Source: Paenibacillus sambharensis (GTDB lineage Bacteria > Bacillota > Bacilli > Paenibacillales > Paenibacillaceae). Taken from it: 64,000 bases of DNA. Where the stretch lies: the NCBI RefSeq assembly GCF_003233845.1, contig NZ_QKRB01000043.1:186001-250000 (forward strand), read 5' to 3'. This document shows, one piece after another, positions 44,144-52,922 of the stretch. Position numbers and translations under genes: made by a program. The notes under the pieces are model-generated. The model was not told where the DNA came from. It did not search any database and worked only from the letters and a program-made list of their open reading frames with translations. How positions within the stretch are numbered: position 1 is the stretch's first letter; every line of letters starts with the position of its first letter.

Positions 44144-45733
44144 TTGAAAACATTTGCTGAATTCGGCCTGGAACCCAAGGTTCTGCAGGCTATCACCGAG
44201 TTAGGTTTTGAAGAGTCGACGCCCATCCAGGACAAGGCAATTCCAATTGCCATGAACGGTACTGACCTGATTGGTCAGGCACAGACCGGCACAGGGAAGA
44301 CCGCAGCATTCGGTATTCCACTGATTAACAAGATTTCCACATCCGAGAATCGCATCGTTGCGCTTATTATGACACCGACGCGCGAGCTCGCTATCCAGGT
44401 AGCGGACGAGATCGGCAAGCTTTCCCGTTACAAGGGCATCCGTTCGCTGCCGATTTACGGCGGCCAGGATATCGGACGCCAGATCAGGGCGCTGAAGAAG
44501 CACCCGCAAATTATTATCGGTACGCCAGGACGTCTGCTTGACCATATCAACCGGAAGACGATTCGTCTGGATGATGTACAGACGGTTATTCTGGACGAAG
44601 CGGATGAAATGCTGGATATGGGCTTCATGGAGGACATTACGTCCATCCTGAGCCTGGTGCCGGAAGAACGTCACACCATGCTCTTCTCTGCAACCATGCC
44701 TCCGAACATCCAGAAGCTTGCTCAGCAGTTCCTGCGCAACCCGGAGCATGTGTCCGTAATACCGAAGAACATTACGGCGCCTTCGATTGAGCAGGCTTAT
44801 ATTGAAGTGCATGAGCGTCAGAAGTTTGAAGCGCTGAGCCGCTTGCTCGATATGGAATCTCCAGAGCTCGCGATCGTGTTCGGTCGGACCAAGCGCCGTG
44901 TTGATGAACTGAGCGAAGCGCTGCAGAAGCGCGGCTATTCGGCGGACGGTCTGCATGGCGACCTGTCGCAGAACCAGCGGGATGCGGTAATGCGCAAATT
45001 CCGTGACGGCAGCATCGATGTACTCGTTGCGACAGACGTTGCAGCGCGCGGTCTTGATGTGTCGGGTGTATCCCATGTTATCAACTTCGACCTTCCGCAG
45101 GACCCGGAGAGCTATGTGCACCGTATTGGTCGTACAGGCCGTGCCGGCAAAGAAGGTACAGCATGGTCCTTCGTGACGCCGCGTGAGATCGACCATCTGC
45201 ATTTCATTGAAAAGGTTACGCGTCAGCGTATTGCGAAGAAGCCGCTGCCGAGTCTGGCTGAGGCGATCGAAGGCAAGCAGCGCCTGACAGCCGAACGTCT
45301 GATCGAAATGATTCAGAACGAGGAATTCGCCGAGTACAAGGGGATTTCCATTCAGCTGCTGGAGCAGTATGATTCGGTTCGTCTCCTTGCAGCGGCAATG
45401 AAGCTTCTCACAGGCGAGAAGAAGGATGTCAGCATTGAGCTGACACCTGAAGACCCAATCCGTGCCAAGAAGCGCAAGCCGGACATTCGTTCGAGCGGAC
45501 GCCGCTTCTCCGGCGGTCCATTCGGCGGCGGCAACCGCAGCGGCGGCGGCGGTTATCGCGGCGGCGGCGGGGGTTCCCGCAGTGGCGGCGGATATCGTGG
45601 CGGCAGCAGTGGCGGCAGTCGTGAAGGCGGCAGCCGAGACGGCGGTTCTCGCAGCAGCGGCGGATACCGTGGCGGCGAAGGGCGCTACAGCGGCGGCGGA
45701 GACCGCCGTCCAAGAGGCTCGTCCGAGGAATAA
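44144..45733 (+). CDS. cshA: DEAD-box RNA helicase, CshA type
   Basis: A 529-residue ATP-dependent RNA helicase for mRNA decay, ribosome assembly and cold growth. Motifs run in order: Q motif at [37 protein letters not shown], then domain 2 with [10 protein letters not shown] and [13 protein letters not shown]. The C-terminal tail (about 455-529) is a low-complexity RGG/GGS region. TTG 44144 follows AAGGAG by about 10 bases. A TATAAT lies at 44089-44094. The Gly codons of the tail create a long open frame on the other strand, which is not a gene. Confidence 0.96.
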   Translation: MKTFAEFGLEPKVLQAITELGFEESTPIQDKAIPIAMNGTDLIGQAQTGTGKTAAFGIPLINKISTSENRIVALIMTPTRELAIQVADEIGKLSRYKGIRSLPIYGGQDIGRQIRALKKHPQIIIGTPGRLLDHINRKTIRLDDVQTVILDEADEMLDMGFMEDITSILSLVPEERHTMLFSATMPPNIQKLAQQFLRNPEHVSVIPKNITAPSIEQAYIEVHERQKFEALSRLLDMESPELAIVFGRTKRRVDELSEALQKRGYSADGLHGDLSQNQRDAVMRKFRDGSIDVLVATDVAARGLDVSGVSHVINFDLPQDPESYVHRIGRTGRAGKEGTAWSFVTPREIDHLHFIEKVTRQRIAKKPLPSLAEAIEGKQRLTAERLIEMIQNEEFAEYKGISIQLLEQYDSVRLLAAAMKLLTGEKKDVSIELTPEDPIRAKKRKPDIRSSGRRFSGGPFGGGNRSGGGGYRGGGGGSRSGGGYRGGSSGGSREGGSRDGGSRSSGGYRGGEGRYSGGGDRRPRGSSEE

Positions 45734-45742
45734 GGTCACAAT

Positions 45743-45802
45743 ACCGGGAAAACTCCGGCAGCATGCGGCACGTTCGCAGGCGCCGGAGTGACCCGGTTTT
45801 TC
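45743..45802 (+). terminator. Terminator of the helicase gene
   Basis: ACCGGG and CTCCGGC pair with GCCGGAG and CCCGGT, followed by TTTTCCTC. Confidence 0.85.
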
Positions 45803-45831
45803 CTCATGAATAAGTTGCTGTTATTTAAGCG

Positions 45832-45933
45832 CTAAACCCAGATCGCACGAGTAATAATAACCAGCAGAATGAAGAGAACCAGAATCGTACCTGTCGAGGT
45901 CCAGAATGCACCGCCGTATCCTACGCCGCTCAT
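45832..45933 (-). CDS. YjcZ/SscA-family spore peptide
   Basis: A 33-residue peptide: MSGVGYGGAFWTSTG followed by a hydrophobic helix TILVLFILLVIITRAIWV. This Gly/Tyr-rich start plus the VLFILLVI helix is the YjcZ-family signature of small sporulation proteins. AAGGAGGG lies 8 bases before ATG 45933. It is convergent with the helicase gene. Supports a spore-forming host. Confidence 0.85.
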   Translation of the reverse strand: MSGVGYGGAFWTSTGTILVLFILLVIITRAIWV

Positions 45934-46083
45934 TGTTCGAACCCTCCTTTTCAACACGTTGATTAGGTTGTTGTTGCAGTACATATCGTATGCTGACTGA
46001 ACAGTATAGCGTAGACTGAGGCCTAGGAAGGACATAAATGGGCGTTACGGTTCTGCCATGTCTTCTACCGGAGGGGATTTCGG

Positions 46084-46845
46084 ATGGAAATGCGCGGCCT
46101 TATGGGCGGCTTTTACAAAATTTCAGAATGGATCATGAGACTTTCAGTCACCAACGTTCTTTGGGTGATCACTTCGCTGCCTTTCTTATATCTTCTGCTT
46201 GTACCGCTCTTCTTCTCCCAAACGGTTGAGCAGCTTATCTCGGGATTACTGGTATCAGCACTGGCCGCCCCGTTCTTCTTCTTCCCGGCAACTGCCGCGA
46301 TGTTTACGGTAGCCCGTAAATGGGTTATGGGGGAAGAGGAAGCTCCACTTTTGAAAACGTTTTTCCGTGGCTATAAGGAAAATTACGTCAAGAGTATGCT
46401 GGGAGGCCTGCTGTACACGCTAATCTTCGTGATAATTGGTGTCGATTACTGGGTATATTATTCGGGTATGGAAGGACTTCAGCTTCTGTCCTACATCTTC
46501 ATGGGGATCGGCATACTGCTTCTGATATCGCTGTTCAACTTCTTCTGCATGATCGTGCATTACCACATGAAGACCGTACAGCTGGTGAAGAATGCGATTC
46601 TGATCACGATCGGAAGACCGATCAGAGCGGTTTCGACCGTTGTCATTGCGGCAGCTGCTATTTTTATCAGCGTTAACTTCACGTTTCTGTTTCCGTTCTT
46701 CACAGGCAGTGTAATTGCCTTTATGGCCTTCTACAACTTCTATCAGGTGTTCCTGAAGCTGAAGGAGCAGCAGGAGAAGCAGGAACAGGAGGCGCTTGAA
46801 AGCCAGGATCAGGAAATGGCGGAGCAGGAAACGAAGCGTCTGTAG
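46084..46845 (+). CDS. DUF624 (YesL-like) membrane protein
   Basis: A 253-residue protein with five or six helices; the DUF624 opening MGGFYKISEWIMRLSVTNVLWVITSLPF is clear, followed by FFFFPATAAMFTVARKWVMGEE. The C-terminus is a charged EQ-rich coil. Relatives sit beside carbohydrate ABC transporters, but none is here. GGAGGGG precedes ATG 46084. Confidence 0.88.
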   Translation: MEMRGLMGGFYKISEWIMRLSVTNVLWVITSLPFLYLLLVPLFFSQTVEQLISGLLVSALAAPFFFFPATAAMFTVARKWVMGEEEAPLLKTFFRGYKENYVKSMLGGLLYTLIFVIIGVDYWVYYSGMEGLQLLSYIFMGIGILLLISLFNFFCMIVHYHMKTVQLVKNAILITIGRPIRAVSTVVIAAAAIFISVNFTFLFPFFTGSVIAFMAFYNFYQVFLKLKEQQEKQEQEALESQDQEMAEQETKRL

Positions 46846-46882
46846 TTCTTGGCATTTCCAGCCGCCAGGGACAGCCTGCCTG

Positions 46883-46911
46883 TTTACTTTTGAGTAACAA
46901 GCATCTATAAT
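46883..46911 (+). promoter_or_regulatory. Promoter of the structured RNA
   Basis: TTTACT (46883-46888), exactly 17 bp, TATAAT (46906-46911). Transcription would begin about 46918, just before the closing stem of the RNA. Confidence 0.65.
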
Positions 46912-46917
46912 AACAAT

Positions 46918-47183
46918 ACATCCTGCGATGTTCGTTACAGCTTATACGTTGTTTTGAACCAATGGCTGTTTCTAGGGAGTTCAATATTGAAGCGCGGCTG
47001 ACATGCCCCCGAAAAGGGATCTCAAAAACGTTTCTGCGGACACCCACCTGCGAGAGCGGGTTCAGAAACATGATAAGCGGACGGCATTGGCGGGTTACCT
47101 TTTAACTCAAGCCGCTGTTACAGCGGAGCTATAAGAGCCTTCGGTTACTGAATCATATGTGATTCAGCCGGAGGTTTTTTTCT
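46918..47183 (+). ncRNA. ssrS: Structured RNA, possibly 6S RNA
   Basis: This 440-bp gene-free gap holds a promoter, a foldable core and a terminator. The ends of the core pair: CCTGC-GATG-TTCGTT (46922-46936) with AAGCGGA-CGG-CATTG-GCGGG near 47075-47095, using wobble pairs and a CGG bulge. Inside lies an open region, then GTTTTGAACC against GGGTTCAGAAAC. A long closing stem, an open bubble and an upper stem is the 6S RNA plan, and GATGTTCG near the 5' end recalls the E. coli 6S start. The CCGCTG-TTA-CAGCGG hairpin and a terminator (47138-47181, then TTTTTTT) follow. I cannot confirm the family. Confidence 0.5.
47138..47183 (+). terminator. Terminator of the structured RNA
   Basis: CCTTCGG and CTGAATCA pair with TGATTCAG and CCGGAGG, followed by seven T. 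It is about 100 bp before the next gene. Confidence 0.88.
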
Positions 47184-47291
47184 TTTCTTGCGGGCGTTTA
47201 TGTAAGCGCGTGAAATACCGACTTTTTTCATAGTTGGATTCATGTTATCATATAGGTTAGCAGAAAGAGATGACGGAGGGGGAGATAGTCG

Positions 47292-47684
47292 TTGTTGAAG
47301 CGAACATTGATCGGTATCATCCGCAGTCACGAGCAAACAGGTGACAGGGCCAAAGACCCGGAGCTCAAATCACACTATTACAAGATGTCCAAGGAGAAAG
47401 CCTGGGAGGAAGTTGTATCCACGCTGAAGAAGATGCAGGGGTATAAGGTGCTTCATGAGGTGGAATCTGTAGGAGAGATTGTAGTGGAGAAACGTACGGC
47501 TACAGGGCGGACGATGGATATCACCGTTTCGGTCATCAGCGTCAATCCATTATTTACGGCAGTAGATATTTACTCCGCATCACGAGGATCTTTCGGTGAT
47601 TTGGGGTCTAACTACCGGGTAATCCTAGATATTTACCGGACTTTGGATAAGAAGCTGGCACTGTATAAAGCAGAGAAGCCATAA
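47292..47684 (+). CDS. Unknown cytosolic protein
   Basis: A 130-residue protein starting at TTG 47292 (or 47295) after GGAGGGGG. It reads LKRTLIGIIRSHEQTGDRAKDPELKSHYYKMS, then alternating strands with VESVGEIVVEKRTATGRTMDITVSVISVNPLFTAVDIYSASR and a final LDIYRTLDKKLALYK helix, an alpha/beta fold. No signal peptide. Not recognised. Confidence 0.7.
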   Translation: MLKRTLIGIIRSHEQTGDRAKDPELKSHYYKMSKEKAWEEVVSTLKKMQGYKVLHEVESVGEIVVEKRTATGRTMDITVSVISVNPLFTAVDIYSASRGSFGDLGSNYRVILDIYRTLDKKLALYKAEKP

Positions 47685-47689
47685 CAATA

Positions 47690-47726
47690 AGCGGGCGAGG
47701 GAAATGATTCCCGCGCCCGCTTTCTT
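47690..47726. terminator. Bidirectional terminator
   Basis: AGCGGGCG (47690-47697) pairs with CGCCCGCT (47714-47721), then TTCTTG. It lies between the convergent unknown gene and tpx. Confidence 0.85.
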
Positions 47727-47748
47727 GTAAAGATGTAGTGTTCCGGAC

Positions 47749-48267
47749 TTAAACCAATTGCTTGGCGGCTTCAATTGCCTGGTCGTAGTTCGGGTGTTCG
47801 GTCATTTCGCTTAAGTATTCCACGTATTGGACGTTGTTGTCGGCATCCAGCACGAAGATGGAACGCATATCAAGGCGCAGTTCCTTAATCAGAACGCCAT
47901 AAGCCTCGCCGAAGGAATTTGTTTTATAATCGGAGAGCATAACGACCTTGTCCACGCCTGCAGCACCACACCAGCGGGATTGAGCGAACGGCAGATCCAC
48001 GCTGACAGTGAGGACGGCAATGTTGTCGCCCAGAGCAGCAGCAGCTTCGTTGAAGCGGCGTGTTTGGGCGTCACATACACCGGTATCGATCGAAGGAACG
48101 ACACTGATCAGTTTCACCTTACCTGCATAATCCTTCAGGGTAACGGTTTCGGTGAGGGATTTATTAAGTTCGAAATCCGGTGCCTTGTCACCTTTCTTCA
48201 GTTCGGGACCTACGAGGGTGATCGGATTGCCCTTGAGTGTAGCAACACCTGTACGTTCTTGTGCCAT
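47749..48267 (-). CDS. tpx: Thiol peroxidase Tpx
   Basis: A 172-residue atypical 2-Cys peroxiredoxin that reduces hydroperoxides using thioredoxin. The peroxidatic Cys65 is in [12 protein letters not shown] and the resolving Cys100 in SRWCGAAG, the spacing expected for Tpx. GDKAPDFEL opens the fold. AGGAGG lies 8 bases before the ATG. It is divergent from the rhomboid gene. Confidence 0.96.
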   Translation of the reverse strand: MAQERTGVATLKGNPITLVGPELKKGDKAPDFELNKSLTETVTLKDYAGKVKLISVVPSIDTGVCDAQTRRFNEAAAALGDNIAVLTVSVDLPFAQSRWCGAAGVDKVVMLSDYKTNSFGEAYGVLIKELRLDMRSIFVLDADNNVQYVEYLSEMTEHPNYDQAIEAAKQLV

Positions 48268-48362
48268 TTTAATGAAGCCTCCTTTATTTGTATGCTTGTT
48301 CCGTCATTCATTATAATGGTTAGCAGTTGTCAATGTCCAATCTATGGCAGGGGGAAACCATA

Positions 48363-48971
48363 ATGATTTTTTTGCGATACGAGAGCTTTCGCGGGTATTT
48401 GCGCGCCTACCCGGTTACATCAATGCTGCTTGGCATCAACATTTTGCTGTTCTTGTACAATTGGATTGCGGCGGGTGAGCCGCTCCTTAACCGTTTCGCA
48501 TTCTTTCAGCATGAGCTGCTCGATCCATACGGCCTTACCGAGCCTTGGCGTTATGTGACTTCTATATTTCTGCACGCGGGCTGGGAGCATCTGCTGTTCA
48601 ACTGCTTCTCAATACTTGTATTTGCGCCGCCGCTGGAGCGGTTGCTCGGAAGGTACAGGTACTTGTTCTTTTATTTGCTCGCGGGCATATTCGGGAACAT
48701 ATTTAGTGCCTTTATCAATACGCTTGGAACCTACGGCGTTCATTACTCGGTCGGAGCGTCAGGGGCGATTTACGGCGTCTTCGGCGCCTATCTGTACTTG
48801 GCTGTGTTCCGGAAGCATGTACTTGATGAGGGGTCGCGCAAGACGATATACACGATCCTCGTGTTTGGTTTGATTTATTCTCTCCTCTCCACTAGAATTG
48901 ATATTTGGGCTCATATGGGGGGCGGTTTGGCCGGATTTGTCATGATGAGTCTGTTTGTACGCAAGAGATAA
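48363..48971 (+). CDS. Rhomboid-family intramembrane serine protease
   Basis: A 202-residue protein of about six helices. The catalytic pair is visible: Ser in SVGASGAIYGVFGAYL and His in DIWAHMGGGLAGF, plus HAGWEHLLFNCFSI with the conserved His/Asn of helix 2. It cleaves membrane-spanning substrates. ATG 48363 follows AGGGGG by about 8 bases. A LysR gene starts 18 bp later. Confidence 0.92.
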   Translation: MIFLRYESFRGYLRAYPVTSMLLGINILLFLYNWIAAGEPLLNRFAFFQHELLDPYGLTEPWRYVTSIFLHAGWEHLLFNCFSILVFAPPLERLLGRYRYLFFYLLAGIFGNIFSAFINTLGTYGVHYSVGASGAIYGVFGAYLYLAVFRKHVLDEGSRKTIYTILVFGLIYSLLSTRIDIWAHMGGGLAGFVMMSLFVRKR

Positions 48972-48989
48972 GAGGGGTCGAATAAGGCA

Positions 48990-49886
48990 ATGGAATTAAG
49001 GCAGCTGTATTACTTTGTTAAGGTGGCCAGCCGTGAGCATGTTACCAGAGCGGCGGAAGAGCTGCACGTAGCCCAATCGGCGGTAAGCCGCCAGATTCAT
49101 CAGCTGGAGGAAGAGCTGGGTGTCAAGCTGTTCGTCCAAAAAGGGCGAAATCTTCAGCTGACGCCAGTCGGACAGCTGTTTCTGAAGCGTGCGGAGTCCA
49201 TCATTACGGATCTGGAGAGGGCCATCATTGAGATACATGAATTTATGGACCCGGACCATGGAGAAATTCGCATCGGGTTTCCGCATAGTCTGGGTACACA
49301 TCTAATCCCGAAGGTGGTGGCGATGTTCCGCAAAGCGCATCCCAATGTGCGCTTCCGCTTCAAGCAGGGAATGTATCCTTCCTTGATCCGCGATGTAATG
49401 GATGGGGAAGTGGATCTTGCATTCATCTCTCCTCTGCCGGAGAATCAGGGACAGCTCTGCGGACAAGTGGTGCTTACCGAAAAGCTCTATGCCGTCCTGC
49501 CGCATGGCCATTCTTTGGCGGAGGAGCTGTCGATTGAGCTGTCCCAGCTGAAGGATGATCCTTTTGTGCTGTTCCGTGAAGGCTATTCACTGCGGCCGAT
49601 TGTGTGGGATGCTTGTCTGGAGGCCGGTTTCACGCCTAATATCGCCTTCGAGGGCGAGGAGACTGATACCATAAGGGGACTGGTCGCGGCCGGTATGGGG
49701 GTCACGCTGCTTCCTGAGATGGCTGTGTATCACTCGGGGCCGATGCAGCCTGTTAAGGTTGAGGTTCGCAGTCCCGAGATCACCAGGGAGATTGGACTTA
49801 TCCACCGGTCAAATCATAAGCTGCCCTTGGTCGCGAAGGTGTTCCATCAGTACCTGCTGGACTACTTTGCGGAACGGCGGCCATAG
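48990..49886 (+). CDS. LysR-family transcriptional regulator
   Basis: A 298-residue regulator: winged helix in residues 1-60 (MELRQLYYFVKVASREHVTRAAEEL, AQSAVSRQIHQLEEELG), linker helix, and a periplasmic-binding-type effector domain from about residue 90. It is closest in style to Bacillus GltR/YybE, but the target is unknown. It follows the rhomboid gene directly and may share its transcript. Confidence 0.9.
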   Translation: MELRQLYYFVKVASREHVTRAAEELHVAQSAVSRQIHQLEEELGVKLFVQKGRNLQLTPVGQLFLKRAESIITDLERAIIEIHEFMDPDHGEIRIGFPHSLGTHLIPKVVAMFRKAHPNVRFRFKQGMYPSLIRDVMDGEVDLAFISPLPENQGQLCGQVVLTEKLYAVLPHGHSLAEELSIELSQLKDDPFVLFREGYSLRPIVWDACLEAGFTPNIAFEGEETDTIRGLVAAGMGVTLLPEMAVYHSGPMQPVKVEVRSPEITREIGLIHRSNHKLPLVAKVFHQYLLDYFAERRP

Positions 49887-49936
49887 CAGGGTGTTCAGAG
49901 GTCACAGGGAGTAGTGAGTATAAAATACAAGAAATA

Positions 49937-49978
49937 AGGCCGGGAAGGAGAGCGGATGCTCTTCTTCCCGGCCTGTTT
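49937..49978. terminator. Bidirectional terminator
   Basis: AGGCCGGGAAG pairs with CTTCCCGGCCT, with inner AGAGC/GCTCT; GTTTGCTG follows. It lies between the convergent LysR and YugP genes. Confidence 0.85.
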
Positions 49979-49988
49979 GCTGTCTGTA

Positions 49989-50672
49989 CTATTCCCGGTT
50001 AGAGGTGAAGATCATAATGTACTTGAGAAGCTCTAGCAGAGAGATCAGCGCTGCCGCTACGTAGGTCAGTGCAGCCGCGTTCAATACCTTGGCAACTCCG
50101 CGTTCCTCATCGTTCGTGATGAACCCTTCCGAGATCATCAAGTCACGGGCGCGGCTGCTGGCATTGAATTCAACCGGCAGGGTAACGAGCTGGAAAGCGA
50201 CCGCTGCAGAGAAGAAGATAATGCCGATGCCGACAAGGTTCATGGCGCCGAACAGAAAGCCGGCGATGAGCAGGAATGGAGCGATGCCGGATGTGAAATT
50301 AACTAGCGGGAACATTCTGTGCCGGATCGTCAGCATCGGGTAGCTGACTGAATGCTGAATAGCATGGCCAACCTCATGACAGGCAACCGATACAGCTGAG
50401 ATTGAGTTCTCATAGTAAACCGGCTCGGACAGGCGTACGACCCGGCTGATCGGATCATAATGGTCAGTCAGACGGCCTGGCACCGGTTCAATTGGAACAG
50501 CGTGAAGTCCGTTGGCATCAAGCATTCTGCGGGCTGCTTCATAGCCTGTCAGGCCGCTTGATGTTGGTACCTCCGCCCATTTGTTGAAGGTTCCTTTAAC
50601 CCGGAACTGGGCCCAGATCGATATACCAAATGCAATCAGGATGAGAAAATCCATCGGGTGAAAAAATAACAT
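49989..50672 (-). CDS. YugP-type membrane zinc metallopeptidase
   Basis: A 227-residue protein: helix at the N-terminus, the zinc motif ACHEVGHAIQH (about residue 99), two hydrophobic helices (about 120-155), EFNASSRARDLM with a possible third ligand, and a C-terminal helix. The family is DUF2268-like Zn metallopeptidase_2; substrate unknown. ATG 50672 follows GGAGGGA by 8 bases. The MerR-type gene lies 34 bp upstream on the same strand. Confidence 0.9.
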   Translation of the reverse strand: MLFFHPMDFLILIAFGISIWAQFRVKGTFNKWAEVPTSSGLTGYEAARRMLDANGLHAVPIEPVPGRLTDHYDPISRVVRLSEPVYYENSISAVSVACHEVGHAIQHSVSYPMLTIRHRMFPLVNFTSGIAPFLLIAGFLFGAMNLVGIGIIFFSAAVAFQLVTLPVEFNASSRARDLMISEGFITNDEERGVAKVLNAAALTYVAAALISLLELLKYIMIFTSNRE

Positions 50673-50706
50673 GCCTATTCCCTCCATTTAAGTAAGAATG
50701 ATGACG

Positions 50707-51144
50707 TTACATGAGGGGGCCTTTGCCGATCAAAAGCATTAATGCCTCGATACAGGCAGCTGTCTGAGGCATAAGCCGCTTGTACACGTTGCGTGCCTGC
50801 TGTGGCTTCAGCCGGTCGATAACAGGCTCTAGCTCCTGAACCTCCCGCTGCAGCTGAGTCAGCCTGATCTCCAGGTCGGTCAGCTTGCGGTTGACCTGCT
50901 CTTCCGAAACCTTGCCCCATTGATCGAGTAAGGCTTTGATCTCATCTAACGTGTATTTTTCTTTCTTCATCTGTTCTATACGAGCGAGCCGTTCCAAGGT
51001 TCCATCTCCATATAGGCGGTAATTATTGTCAGACCGTTTAGCAGGAGTAATCAGGCCAAGTTTTGTATAGAAATCAATCGTTCTCGGGCTTAATTCTGCC
51101 TTCTTGGCGAGTTCACCGATCCTGTACAGCTTAGTATCCCCAAT
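50707..51144 (-). CDS. MerR-family regulator with a non-standard start codon
   Basis: A protein of about 145 residues: the DNA-binding domain reads LYRIGELAKKAELSPRTIDF, YTKLGLITPAKRSDNNYRLY, then a dimerisation coiled coil (EEQVNRKLTDLEIRLTQLQ). The MerR homology begins well upstream of the first ATG (50997). The frame opens after a TGA at 51160-51162 and holds no ATG, GTG or TTG before the domain. ATT 51144 lies 10 bases after AAAGGA and is my best start; CTG 51129 is possible. A TTGACT-18-TATCAT promoter (51216-51187, minus strand) fits. It probably controls the yugP gene or itself. Confidence 0.82.
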   Translation of the reverse strand: MGDTKLYRIGELAKKAELSPRTIDFYTKLGLITPAKRSDNNYRLYGDGTLERLARIEQMKKEKYTLDEIKALLDQWGKVSEEQVNRKLTDLEIRLTQLQREVQELEPVIDRLKPQQARNVYKRLMPQTAACIEALMLLIGKGPLM

Positions 51145-51186
51145 TTCCTCACCGTCCTTTCAATACAAACTGTACGCTACGATTAT

Positions 51187-51216
51187 ATGATACCTAATCC
51201 TTAACCATACAGTCAA
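51187..51216 (-). promoter_or_regulatory. Promoter of the merR-yugP operon
   Basis: On the minus strand TTGACT (51216-51211), an 18-bp spacer and TATCAT (51192-51187); TATAAT overlaps just beyond. Transcription would start about 36 bp before the ATT codon. MerR promoters often have long spacers, so self-control is possible. Confidence 0.5.
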
Positions 51217-51430
51217 ACGTAATGCTTTGATATACGTCAGATAAAGCGACATTATTCTGCAAGTTTCACAATTCGGATAAATGGATAGCCCGGATGAAAA
51301 AAGCCGAAGAATATCCGGTCAGTAAGGATGAATATATGGATTATATGAACGAAAACTTAACATTAGCACATAAAAAAAGACGAACGTTAGAGAATTCTCC
51401 CCCTTTTTTTGTGGAAATTCACAAAGTGTA

Positions 51431-51497
51431 TTGTCAAATGAACGTATTCTGACTATAATGGCAATAAGTCTTTCCTCATGTGTGAGATAACATAACA
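51431..51497 (+). promoter_or_regulatory. amt promoter with GlnR/TnrA-type box
   Basis: TTGTCA (51431-51436), 17-bp spacer, TATAAT (51454-51459). Downstream of the start site, TGTGAGATAACATAACA (51481-51497) matches the GlnR/TnrA consensus TGTNA-N7-TNACA exactly. Its position inside the transcribed leader suits repression. A further dyad TTTGTGGAAATTCACAAA (51408-51425) lies just before the -35. Confidence 0.75.
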
Positions 51498-51514
51498 TTA
51501 AGGGAGTGGTCGTT

Positions 51515-52876
51515 GTGGTCAAGAAAGTTTTGCTGACAGGAAGTGCATTGCTGTGTTTATTCCCGGTAATGGCCTTTGCGGAGGCGCCATCCGCAGGAAT
51601 GCTAAATATGGGGTTAAATACGCTGTGGATTATTCTGGCAGCGGTTTTGGTTCTATTGATGCAGGGCGGATTCATTCTGCTTGAGACGGGTTCCACCCGA
51701 ATGAAGAATGCGGGTCACGTCGCAGGCAAAACCATATTTACAATGGGTCTTGCTTCTATTGTATGGTGGGCCGTCGGTTATGGCTTTGCCTTCGGTACCG
51801 GAGAGAATCCCTTCATCGGACTGAGCGATTTCTTCTACAGCGCTCCTCTGATTGGAACGGAGGCTGATCCATATTCGCCAACTGCATTCTTCGTCTTCCA
51901 GATGATGTTCGTCACGATCTCGCTGTCCATTGCTTGGGGCGGATTTGCCGAACGTGCGAAGCTGTCCGTGTACTTGATCTTCACTTTGGTCTTCTCAGCG
52001 GTTATTTACCCGGTGATTGCTCACTGGATTTGGAATGCGGACGGCTTCCTTGCAGCAGATGGCGCGCAGGATTTTGCAGGTTCTACAGTCGTTCACCTAA
52101 CCGGCGCGCTGGCTGCCTTCGCTGCTACCGTGCTGCTTAAGCCGCGGATTGGCAAGTTTAACAAGGATGGCTCGGCTAATGAAATTCTGGGTCACAATCA
52201 AGTCTTCACGGCGCTGTCTGTTCTTCTTCTGTGGGTGGGCTGGTTTGGGTTCAATGCAGGCAGCTCGCTTGGCGTAGGTGACGGATTCTTCGCTTATGTC
52301 GCATTTAACACCCAGCTTGGTGCAGCAGCTGGTGCTGTAGCAGCGCTGTTGATCTCATGGGCCTTTATTGGCAAGGCCGATATCACTACAATGCTGAACG
52401 GCGCTCTAGCCGGCCTCGTTGCCATCACAGCCTCCTGTGCTTATGTGGAGCCTTGGGCAGCAGTAGTAATCGGTCTTGTTGCAGGTGTGCTCGTGTTCTT
52501 CAGTGTCAAGCTGTTCGAGAAACTTCGTATTGACGATCCGATTTATGCCCTGTCCGTACATGGTGCAGCCGGCATCTGGGGGACACTCGCGAATGGTCTC
52601 TTCGCAACTCCTGAACTGGCGGCCAAGGTAGGTGTTGGTGAAGGCGGATTGTTCTACACCGGCAGCTGGCATCAGCTTTGGGTACAGTTTGAGAGCGTCG
52701 TAATCTGCGGAGCGTTCGTGCTTGCGGCTTCCTTCCTTGTACTCGGCATTATGAAAGCCGTTATGGGGTTGCGTGTCACCGAGGAACAGGAGATTGTTGG
52801 TCTTGACCTTAGCGAGCATGGCAACTATGGCTATCCGGAGCAAATGAAGAAAGCTGGACAAAACCTGAACGTTTAA
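51515..52876 (+). CDS. amtB: Ammonium transporter (Amt)
   Basis: A 453-residue transporter with a cleavable-looking N-terminus (VLLTGSALLCLFPVMAFAEAP) and 11 helices. Signatures include LETGSTRMKNAGHVAGKTI, WGGFAERAKLSVY, STVVHLTGALAAFAA and AVHGAAGIWGTLANG-type pore histidines (SVHGAAGIWGT). GTG 51515 was chosen because AAGGGAG lies 8 bases upstream; GTG 51506 overlaps it. Ammonium uptake under nitrogen limitation; the promoter carries a GlnR/TnrA box. The usual partner glnK is absent. Confidence 0.95.
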   Translation: MVKKVLLTGSALLCLFPVMAFAEAPSAGMLNMGLNTLWIILAAVLVLLMQGGFILLETGSTRMKNAGHVAGKTIFTMGLASIVWWAVGYGFAFGTGENPFIGLSDFFYSAPLIGTEADPYSPTAFFVFQMMFVTISLSIAWGGFAERAKLSVYLIFTLVFSAVIYPVIAHWIWNADGFLAADGAQDFAGSTVVHLTGALAAFAATVLLKPRIGKFNKDGSANEILGHNQVFTALSVLLLWVGWFGFNAGSSLGVGDGFFAYVAFNTQLGAAAGAVAALLISWAFIGKADITTMLNGALAGLVAITASCAYVEPWAAVVIGLVAGVLVFFSVKLFEKLRIDDPIYALSVHGAAGIWGTLANGLFATPELAAKVGVGEGGLFYTGSWHQLWVQFESVVICGAFVLAASFLVLGIMKAVMGLRVTEEQEIVGLDLSEHGNYGYPEQMKKAGQNLNV

Positions 52877-52922
52877 CTGTATACTGGCATCAGGACACAC
52901 TGACGAAAGGGAGTGGGCGCCC

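Noticed and set aside
44201-45739. 512-codon minus-strand frame
   Set aside because: Antisense to the DEAD-box helicase; the Gly/Arg-rich tail gives poly-Ala on the other strand. No ribosome site.
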